Assembly (NCBI GenBank): GCA_937959175.1
Contig: CALGAS010000216.1
Span: 1-15,215 of the forward strand
From: an uncultured bacterium
Lineage (GTDB): Bacteria; Planctomycetota; Planctomycetia; Pirellulales; UBA1268
Length of the DNA: 15,215 bases
Reading direction: 5' to 3'
The notes under the pieces are model-generated. The model saw only the letters and a list, made by a program, of their open reading frames with translations, made no database searches and was not told the origin of the DNA. Shown in pieces: positions 7,488 to 13,471 of this stretch. The translations under genes were made by a program, and so were the position numbers. How positions within the stretch are numbered: position 1 is the first letter of the stretch; every line of letters begins with the position of its first letter.

Positions 7488-9748
7488 GCGGCGGCGTGGG
7501 CAAGCTGCGCTGGGCCACCGTCATCCTCGCGGCTGCCGTCGGCTGCGGGCCGGCCGAGAACCGGCAGGTGATCACCCTCTGGCACCAGGTCCGGCCCGCG
7601 GAGCAGGCGTTCCTGCGGGAGGAGATCGACCGCTACGAGGCGGCCCACCCGGGCGTCACGATCCGGCCGCTCTACAAGGAGACGGAAGAACTCCGCAGCG
7701 GCTTCCAGGCGGCGGCCCTGGCCGGCGGGGGGCCCGACCTCGTCTATGGCCCCTCCGACGTGCTCGACACCTTCCAGACGATGGGCATCATCCAGGACCT
7801 CGGCCCCTGGTTTGCCGAAGAGGAGCAGGCCGAGTTCGTCGCCGGGGCGGTCACGATGCTCCCCTCCCGGACCGACCCCGGCCGGGAGGAGCTCGTCCAG
7901 GTCGGCGACCGCTTCGGCAACCACCTGGCGCTGGTCTACAACCGCAACCTCCTGCCCGAACCGCCGACGACGACCGCCGAGCTGGTTGCGATGGCAGCGG
8001 AGCAGACGGTCGATACCGACGGCGACGGCCGCACCGACCGCTACGGCCTGGTCTGGAACTTCACCGAGCCCTTCTTTGCGATTCCCTTCCTGACCGGTTA
8101 CGGCGGCTGGGTGTTTGCCGAGCCCGAGGCTTCGCCGCCACTGCCAGCCCTCGACACGCCGGAGATGGCTGCCGGCCTGGCCTTCATCCGGGAGCTCCAG
8201 GACGAGCACCGTGTCGCCCCGGCCAACTGCGATTACGAACTGGCCGACTCGCTTTTCAAGACCGGCCGGGCGGCGATGATCATCAACGGCGACTGGAGCT
8301 GGTCGGACTACCTGGCCGAGCCGGGAATCGACGCGGCGGTCGCCGTCCTGCCGGTCGTCGACGCCACCGGCCTGCCGATGGGGCCGATGGTCGCCCCCAA
8401 GGGCTACTCGCTCAACGTCAACGCAACGGGCCCGCGGGCCGACGCGGCCGCCGAGTTCATCCGCCACATGACCAGCGAGCCGGTCCAGCGGCGGCTCGTG
8501 CAGACCCTCCGGATGCTGCCGGCCCGCCGGGCCGCCTGGGACGATCCCGTCTTCGCCGACGACCCCACGCTCGCCGCCTCCCGGGCCCAGCTCGAAAACG
8601 GCCGGCTGATGCCGGTGGCTGCGGAGTTGCGGGCCGTCTGGGACGGGATGCGGCCGAGCTACCAGGGGCTCCTGGCCGGCACGCTCGAGCCGGCCGGGGC
8701 GGCCGCCGGGATGCAGGCCGACGCCACGCGGTTCATCGACCTCATGCATCGCCAGCTCGAGCCGGGGCCGGCGGTGCTCGCGCTCAAGGTGCTCGCGGGC
8801 CTCGGCCTGCTCGCCCTGCTCGTCTGGCAGTGGCCGGCGATCCTCGGCCTGGTCGCCGACTGGCGGCGGAACCCGACGGCCTACTGGTTCTCGCTGCCGG
8901 CGATGGCGGTGATCGTGGCGGTGATCGTCTATCCGTTTTTCTACAACCTCGTCCTCTCGCTGTCCGACATGTCGCTGGCGAGGTTTCGGGACTGGCGGGT
9001 GGTCGGCCTCCAGAACTACGCCGAGGTGCTTGGCGACACCACGCTCTGGGGCCCCTGGGGGGTGTTCGTCAAGACAGTCGTCTGGACGGTCGTCAACGTC
9101 GTCTGCCACGTCGCGATCGGCGTCCTCCTGGCGGTGGCGATCAACGGCCCGATCCGTGGCAAGGCGATCTACCGGACGCTCCTGATCATCCCCTGGGCGG
9201 TGCCGGCCTATATCACGGCCCTGACCTGGCGGGGGATGTTCGACTACGAATACGGCGCCGTGAACCTCCTGCTCGGCCGGCTCTTCGGCGGGGAGCCGAT
9301 CAACTGGCTGGGCGAGCCGCTGCGGGCCTTCGAGGCCTGCGTGGTGGCCAACGTCTGGCTCGGCTTTCCGTTCATGATGGTGATCGCCCTGGGGGGCCTG
9401 CAGGGGATTCCCCAGGAACTCTACGAGGCCGCCCGCATCGACCGAGCCGGCCGCTGGCGGCAGTTCTGGCACATCACGCTGCCGCTCCTCAAGCCGGTGC
9501 TCCTCCCGGCCGCCACCCTGGGGGCGATCTGGACCTTCAACAACCTGAACGTCATCTGGCTGGTCTCCAACGGCGGCGAGCCGCAGGACAAGACCCACAT
9601 CCTCGTCTCCTACGTCTACAAGTCGGTCTTCAATCTCTACCGGTACGGCTACGGGGCGGCCCTCTCCACGGTGATGTTCCTGATCCTGCTGGTCTTCTCG
9701 CTCGTCTTCCTCCACCGCACCCGGGCCACGGAGACCGCCTTCGGGTGA
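7484..9748 (+). CDS. Maltodextrin ABC importer: solute-binding protein fused to MalF-type permease
   Basis: 754 residues from the GTG at 7484. A second in-frame GTG at 7496 has AAGGAG 11 nt upstream and is an equally good start. The N-terminus ends in LAAAVGC (Cys21), a plausible lipobox. Residues about 25-425 are a whole family-1 extracellular sugar-binding protein (TLWHQ start, PDLVYGPSD, the calcium-loop-like DTDGDGRTDRYG, AMIINGDWSW). A hydrophobic helix (about 431-452) follows, then a CUT1 permease with a membrane segment at about 467-491 and the EAA loop (648-668) that contacts the ATPase. The extra helix would keep the binding domain outside while leaving the permease core in its usual orientation. 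MalE and MalF are normally separate proteins. The reading frame is open throughout and both halves look intact, so this is a real fusion rather than a frameshift. The maltodextrin substrate is inferred from the GH13 neighbours. Confidence 0.9.
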   Translation: MSGGVGKLRWATVILAAAVGCGPAENRQVITLWHQVRPAEQAFLREEIDRYEAAHPGVTIRPLYKETEELRSGFQAAALAGGGPDLVYGPSDVLDTFQTMGIIQDLGPWFAEEEQAEFVAGAVTMLPSRTDPGREELVQVGDRFGNHLALVYNRNLLPEPPTTTAELVAMAAEQTVDTDGDGRTDRYGLVWNFTEPFFAIPFLTGYGGWVFAEPEASPPLPALDTPEMAAGLAFIRELQDEHRVAPANCDYELADSLFKTGRAAMIINGDWSWSDYLAEPGIDAAVAVLPVVDATGLPMGPMVAPKGYSLNVNATGPRADAAAEFIRHMTSEPVQRRLVQTLRMLPARRAAWDDPVFADDPTLAASRAQLENGRLMPVAAELRAVWDGMRPSYQGLLAGTLEPAGAAAGMQADATRFIDLMHRQLEPGPAVLALKVLAGLGLLALLVWQWPAILGLVADWRRNPTAYWFSLPAMAVIVAVIVYPFFYNLVLSLSDMSLARFRDWRVVGLQNYAEVLGDTTLWGPWGVFVKTVVWTVVNVVCHVAIGVLLAVAINGPIRGKAIYRTLLIIPWAVPAYITALTWRGMFDYEYGAVNLLLGRLFGGEPINWLGEPLRAFEACVVANVWLGFPFMMVIALGGLQGIPQELYEAARIDRAGRWRQFWHITLPLLKPVLLPAATLGAIWTFNNLNVIWLVSNGGEPQDKTHILVSYVYKSVFNLYRYGYGAALSTVMFLILLVFSLVFLHRTRATETAFG

Positions 9749-9962
9749 CGGCGTCATGAGGCTCATCGGAACATTTCAGCGGTCACCGTGGTGGGTCGGG
9801 CTTGCCCGTGCCATCTCGCCGGACGCTCACTTCGAGCATCCTGCTCTCCGCTCGCTCGATGCTGGCCTCGCTCCCGCCATCCTGGCTTCGCTCGGCCAGC
9901 AACGCCGGCTCGATTGGCACGGGCAACCCCTCCAATCGGCGATACTCCCATAAGGCCCAGTC
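9749..9962. repeat. Dispersed palindromic repeat filling the malEF-malG gap
   Basis: The 214-bp gap holds outer arms TTGCCCGTGCC (9802-9812) and the exact complement GGCACGGGCAA (9916-9926), extendable with one bulge. Inside are further short inverted pairs such as CTGGC/GCCAG near 9882-9899. Its right part (9875-9933) matches bases 5-62 of this window. This fits a REP- or MITE-like mobile palindrome without its own protein. An open frame runs across it on each strand, but the translations are the Arg/Ala/Gly-rich text expected of a GC-rich repeat. If transcribed it would form a large hairpin between the two permease genes. Confidence 0.65.
9952..9955 (+). promoter_or_regulatory. Ribosome binding site of malG
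   Basis: AAGG lies 7 nt before the ATG at 9963. It is the only Shine-Dalgarno-like run at a usable distance and lies just outside the repeat, which supports this start codon. Confidence 0.45.
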
Positions 9963-10793
9963 ATGAAAGAGCCCCGCCTGATATCGCTCGCACGGCACGC
10001 CGTGCTGATCGTCTTCTCGGCGATCGCGGTCTACCCGGCCCTCAACGTGCTCTCGATCTCGCTGCGGCCGGGGAACCGGCTGCGGAGCACCGACCTGGCG
10101 ATCATCCCGACCGACTGGACGCTGACCAGCTACGTCGAGCTGTTCACCGAGCAGCCCTTCCTGACGTGGCTCGGCAACTCGCTGCTCGTCTCGGGGCTCG
10201 TCACGCTCACCGGCGTCGCCCTCGCCTCGATCGCCGGCTACGCCTTCAGCCGCTACTCGTTCACCGGCCGACGGGCGATGATGCTGGCGATCCTCACGAC
10301 CCAGATGTTTCCAGCAACGATGCTCCTCCTCCCGCTCTACATCCTGATCGCCCGGCTCGGCCTGGTGAACACCTACCTCGGCCTGCTCGTCTTCTATACC
10401 TCGACCGCCTTGCCGTTTTGCGTCTGGCAGATGAAAGGCTTCTACGACACGATTCCTGCCTCGCTCGAGGAGGCTGCCCGGATCGACGGCTGCTCGCGGG
10501 CGGCGGCCTTTTGGCGGGTGATCCTGCCGCTGGCGGCGCCGGGGCTCGTGATCACGGCCCTGTTCAGCTTCATGACGGCCTGGAGCGAATACATCGTGGC
10601 CGCCCAGGTGATGCAGGACGAGGCGATGTTCACGCTGCCGCTGGGGATCAAGGGCTTCCAGGCGAGCCTCTCCTCGCAGTGGGGCCTCTACGCCGCCGCC
10701 TCGCTGCTGGTGAGCGTGCCAGTCGTGGTTTTGTTTCTGTCGCTGAGCCGCTATCTCGTCAGCGGGCTAACCCTCGGCAGCGTCAAGGAGTGA
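9963..10793 (+). CDS. malG: MalG-type ABC sugar permease
   Basis: 276 residues, the usual length for a CUT1-family MalG subunit. Six membrane segments can be placed at about 12-31, 72-95, 107-130, 138-157, 195-215 and 242-262. The EAA loop is at 169-193 (EEAARIDG, later ILPLAAP), the site that docks onto the ATPase. The C-terminal SGLTLGSVKE resembles the MalG tail that reaches toward the nucleotide-binding dimer. It would pair with the MalF half of the upstream fusion to form the inner-membrane channel. It is separated from that gene by 214 bp of repeat and is followed 22 bp later by malK. The substrate is probably maltodextrin, inferred from the two GH13 genes nearby. Confidence 0.92.
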   Translation: MKEPRLISLARHAVLIVFSAIAVYPALNVLSISLRPGNRLRSTDLAIIPTDWTLTSYVELFTEQPFLTWLGNSLLVSGLVTLTGVALASIAGYAFSRYSFTGRRAMMLAILTTQMFPATMLLLPLYILIARLGLVNTYLGLLVFYTSTALPFCVWQMKGFYDTIPASLEEAARIDGCSRAAAFWRVILPLAAPGLVITALFSFMTAWSEYIVAAQVMQDEAMFTLPLGIKGFQASLSSQWGLYAAASLLVSVPVVVLFLSLSRYLVSGLTLGSVKE

Positions 10794-10815
10794 GGCGGGC
10801 GACCGCCCGAGACCG
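10785..10815 (+). promoter_or_regulatory. malK translation start region with GNRA hairpin between Shine-Dalgarno and ATG
   Basis: AAGGAG (10785-10790) ends just before the malG TGA but lies 25 nt from the malK ATG, too far for normal use. Between them GGCGG-GCGA-CCGCC (10794-10807) can fold into a 5-bp stem capped by a GCGA tetraloop of the stable GNRA class. Folding would cut the effective spacing to 11 nt. No closer Shine-Dalgarno is visible. Confidence 0.4.
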
Positions 10816-11889
10816 ATGGCCACCGTCGAGCTTCGCCACGTCGAGAAGACGTATCCCAACGGCTATCAGGCCGTCCGCGAGGTCTCGATCGAGATTGCCG
10901 ACGGGGAGTTTCTCGTACTGGTCGGCCCTTCGGGCTGCGGCAAGTCGACGACGCTGCGGATGGTGGCGGGGCTGGAGGCGATCTCCGGCGGCGAGATCGC
11001 GATCGACGGGCGGGTGGTCAACGACCTCGAGCCGGGCGACCGCGACATCGCGATGGTCTTTCAGAACTACGCGCTCTATCCCCACATGACCGTCGCCGAC
11101 AACATGGCCTTCGGCCTCAAGATGCGGAAGGTGCCTCGGGCCGAGATCGAACGGCGGGTGAAGGAGGCGGCGGAAATCCTGGCGATCGGGCCGCTGCTGA
11201 CGCGGCGGCCCCGTGAACTCTCCGGCGGCCAGCGGCAGCGGGTCGCCCTCGGCCGGGCGATCGTCCGCGAGCCGAAGGTCTTTCTCTTCGACGAGCCGCT
11301 TTCCAACCTTGACGCCAAGCTCCGCGTCCAGACCCGGGCCGAGATCGCCCGCCTCCACAGGCGGCTGGCCTCAACCGTGATCTACGTCACCCACGACCAG
11401 GTCGAGGCGATGACCCTCGGCGACCGGATCGCCGTGATGAACCATGGCGTCGTCCAGCAGATCGCCCCGCCGCTGGAGATTTACCGCCGGCCAGCCAACC
11501 GGTTCGTGGCCGCGTTCGTCGGCTCCCCGGCGATGAACTTCTTCCCCGGCCGGATCGCCGAGGGAATCTTCGAGGCAGCCTGCGGCCGGAAACTGCCGCT
11601 GGGGAGTTCGGCAGGCCTGCCGGACGGCCCGGCGGTCCTCGGCGTGCGGCCGGAGGACTTTCGGGTCGTGACCGGGGGAGAGGAGACTGCGTTTCTCGAG
11701 GTCACGCTGGACGTCGTCGAGCACATGGGCCCCGAGACGATGGCCCATTTCCGAGTCGACGGGCAGGATCACGTCGTCCGGCTCGACGCCGCCGCCGCGG
11801 CTCAGCCGGGGGACGCCGTCTCGCTCGGCGTGCAGCCAGAGGGGCTGCATCTCTTCGCGGCCGACGACGCCGGCCGGCGGCTCAACTGA
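10816..11889 (+). CDS. malK: MalK-type ABC importer ATPase
   Basis: 357 residues, close to the roughly 370 of MalK/UgpC-type ATPases. Walker A is GPSGCGKST (37-45), the Q-loop VFQNY (Gln83), the signature LSGGQ (135-139), Walker B VFLFDE (155-160, catalytic Glu160), the D-loop SNLD (163-166) and the switch His193. The C-terminal third is the TOBE/regulatory domain, starting near SPAMNFF and containing GVRPED. It would energise the MalEF-MalG channel from the cytoplasmic side. In enterobacteria this domain also serves regulation; that cannot be read here. It is the last gene of the run and is followed directly by a palindromic repeat. Confidence 0.94.
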   Translation: MATVELRHVEKTYPNGYQAVREVSIEIADGEFLVLVGPSGCGKSTTLRMVAGLEAISGGEIAIDGRVVNDLEPGDRDIAMVFQNYALYPHMTVADNMAFGLKMRKVPRAEIERRVKEAAEILAIGPLLTRRPRELSGGQRQRVALGRAIVREPKVFLFDEPLSNLDAKLRVQTRAEIARLHRRLASTVIYVTHDQVEAMTLGDRIAVMNHGVVQQIAPPLEIYRRPANRFVAAFVGSPAMNFFPGRIAEGIFEAACGRKLPLGSSAGLPDGPAVLGVRPEDFRVVTGGEETAFLEVTLDVVEHMGPETMAHFRVDGQDHVVRLDAAAAAQPGDAVSLGVQPEGLHLFAADDAGRRLN

Positions 11890-11894
11890 CGCCG

Positions 11895-11961
11895 GGAAAA
11901 GGGGACTGGCTGGAAAAGGGGACTGGCTCCGAGCGAAGCGAGGTGCCTGTACCCTTTTCCA
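11895..11961. repeat. REP-like palindrome with duplicated arm, possible terminator
   Basis: GGAAAAGGGGACTGGCT occurs twice in tandem (11895-11911 and 11912-11928). The second copy forms the left arm of a palindrome running from TGGAAAAGGG (11911) to CCCTTTTCCA (11961), with GCGAAGCG near its centre. The arms pair over about 20 nt with a few mismatches. This type of AAAAGGGGAC palindrome resembles REP elements I recall as common in planctomycete genomes. It sits between the converging malK and maf genes, where the hairpin could end transcription in both directions. It is distinct from the repeat at 9749-9962. No REP-type transposase is in the window. Confidence 0.7.
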
Positions 11962-12016
11962 ACTCGAGGACCCGCAGAAACACGGGCCCACCCCGAAGCC
12001 CGCGCGAGGTCCGCGT

Positions 12017-12616
12017 TCACCCAGCCGCGAGCAGCTCTCGCACGAGTTCCAGCGGCAGCCCGACGACGTTGGACGGGCTGCCCGCCACGAGCTCCAGCGG
12101 GACATGCCCGTCCTGGAAGCCGCAGGCGCCCGCCTTGCCCCGCCAGAGACCGGTCGCGAGATATCTCGCGATGAAGGCGGCGTCGAGCGGCGGCATCAAG
12201 AGCCTGCTCTCGGCATGAGCGGTGCGGGGCTCAGCCTGACCATCTGCCGCATCGACCCGCCAGAGGCAGACGCCCGAGACCACCCGGTGATGCCGGCCGG
12301 AGAGGGCCTCGAGCATTCGGCGGGCGTCGGCCTCATCGGCCGGCTTGCCCAGCGGCAGGCCGTCGACCTCGCTGAGCGTGTCGCAGGCGAGCACGAGCCC
12401 CCGGGCCCCGGCAGCGATCACAGCCGCCGCCTTGGCGACTGCCAGCCGGGTCACAAACGCCTCGAGCGACTCTCCGGCCCCCCGAGGGGCCGCCTCCGCC
12501 TCAGCCGCCTCAGGTGGGGGCATGATCTCCAGGTCCCAGCCCTCGGCCCGGGCCAGTTCGGCCCGCCGGGGCGACCCGCTTGCCAGCACGATCCGGAGGG
12601 GGGAGTCTTGGGGCAT
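12017..12616 (-). CDS. maf: Maf-family nucleoside triphosphate pyrophosphatase
   Basis: 199 residues, the usual Maf length. The phosphate-binding LASGSPRR is at 11-18, the catalytic-base motif ACDT at 77-80 (Asp79), GKP at 90-92, SGRHH at 106-110 followed by VVSGV, and a C-terminal KAGACGFQD then NVVGLPL. Members hydrolyse non-canonical or pyrimidine nucleoside triphosphates to monophosphates in the cytoplasm and have been linked to house-cleaning and division control. Which of the dTTP/UTP or m7GTP subgroups applies cannot be decided. The usual Tyr in KAGAYG is Cys here. Its ATG shares CATG with the divergent rluA-family gene, and no Shine-Dalgarno is visible upstream. Confidence 0.9.
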   Translation of the reverse strand: MPQDSPLRIVLASGSPRRAELARAEGWDLEIMPPPEAAEAEAAPRGAGESLEAFVTRLAVAKAAAVIAAGARGLVLACDTLSEVDGLPLGKPADEADARRMLEALSGRHHRVVSGVCLWRVDAADGQAEPRTAHAESRLLMPPLDAAFIARYLATGLWRGKAGACGFQDGHVPLELVAGSPSNVVGLPLELVRELLAAG

Positions 12617-13406
12617 GATGCGGCAACCAGATCAGGAGACGATTCGGATCCTCTTCGAGGATGACCATCTGATCGCCCTGGTCAAGCCGGCCGGCCTGAT
12701 CACGGCGAACGCGCCGGCTGGCAAGCCGAGCCTCTTCACCTGGCTGAAGGACCATGTCGGCGGTGGCTTCATCGGCATTGTCAGCCGGCTCGATGCGCCA
12801 GTCTCCGGCGTTGTGGTGGCCGCCAAGAATCCAGCCACCGCGGCAGGCCTGGCCGAGCAGTTCCGGGATCGCGCCGTTGGCAAGGCATACGCGGCGGTGG
12901 TGACAGGACGCTTTCCCGCGGCGGTCGACACGTGGATCGTGTGGGAGGAGGACCTCTTCTGGGATCCGAGCCAGCGGAAGGCGGGCGTTGCCGGTGACGG
13001 CCGCCCGGAAGTGGCCCGGCGTGGCACGAGGGCAGGGCAGGGCGGCTCTGGCCGGTCAGGTGGGTCGCGAAGCCAGCCGGCGGCTGCCCAGCGGGCGATC
13101 ACGCGGGCCTGCGTCACCCGCCGGGCGGGCGAGGTATCGCTGGTCGCGCTCGAGCCCCTGACCGGTCGGCGGCATCAGCTGCGGGTGCAGCTGGCCAGTC
13201 GCGGCTGTCCAATCGTGGGCGACCGGCTCTACGGCAGCCGGCTTCCCTTTGGGATCCCGGGCGGCATCGCCCTCCGAGCGGTCCGGCTGATGGTCACTCA
13301 TCCCGTCAGTGGGGAACAACTCGTCTGGGAGGCCGCCTGCCGGCCCGTCTGGGAGGCTGCGTTTCCCAGCCTGTTTTGTCGATCGGAATCGGGCGGTCAG
13401 GGCTGA
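12615..13406 (+). CDS. RluA-family RNA pseudouridine synthase
   Basis: 263 residues from the ATG at 12615; the next codon at 12618 is also ATG. GGGAG ends 9 nt upstream. The open frame runs back to 12345, but that extension lies over maf and reads as shadow sequence. The family motif SRLDAPVSGVVV holds the catalytic Asp60. Other landmarks are the opening YEDDHL-like segment (FEDDHLIALVKPAG), KAYAAVVTG, GRRHQLRVQLA and IVGDRLYG. No S4 RNA-binding domain is present, so this is the short form. It would isomerise uridine to pseudouridine in rRNA or tRNA; the target is unknown. A Gly/Ser/Arg-rich insert at about 135-157 separates the DPSQRK strand from the next, where most relatives have a short loop. 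Confidence 0.88.
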   Translation: MMRQPDQETIRILFEDDHLIALVKPAGLITANAPAGKPSLFTWLKDHVGGGFIGIVSRLDAPVSGVVVAAKNPATAAGLAEQFRDRAVGKAYAAVVTGRFPAAVDTWIVWEEDLFWDPSQRKAGVAGDGRPEVARRGTRAGQGGSGRSGGSRSQPAAAQRAITRACVTRRAGEVSLVALEPLTGRRHQLRVQLASRGCPIVGDRLYGSRLPFGIPGGIALRAVRLMVTHPVSGEQLVWEAACRPVWEAAFPSLFCRSESGGQG

Positions 13407-13456
13407 GGCCGCGGCCGTCACCGACCGCGAGGTCGCCGTACCCCGTTGCGGCATTG

Positions 13457-13463
13457 GTAGACT
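13457..13463 (+). promoter_or_regulatory. Possible extended -10 promoter for the kinase, near-leaderless
   Basis: TGGTAGACT (13455-13463) fits an extended -10 box (TGN followed by TAGACT against TATAAT). Its end is only 8 nt before the ATG at 13472, so transcription would begin at or just before the start codon. No recognisable -35 lies 17 nt upstream and only a weak GGGA, 3 nt from the ATG, could serve as ribosome site. This fits a leaderless message but is unproven. Confidence 0.3.
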
Positions 13464-13471
13464 TGGGATCG

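Noticed and set aside
7442..9766. 774-codon open frame on the minus strand opposite the binding-protein/permease fusion
   Set aside because: The translation is rich in Asp/Glu/Arg/Pro with no motif or membrane segment, while the opposite strand encodes two recognisable domains.
9756..9953. 65-codon plus-strand and 62-codon minus-strand open frames between malEF and malG
   Set aside because: Both are read-through of the palindromic repeat; such frames are commonly mis-annotated as hypothetical proteins.
12345..12614. Upstream in-frame extension of the pseudouridine synthase
   Set aside because: It lies antisense to maf, is Ser/Ala/Pro-rich, and a better start with GGGAG exists at 12615.
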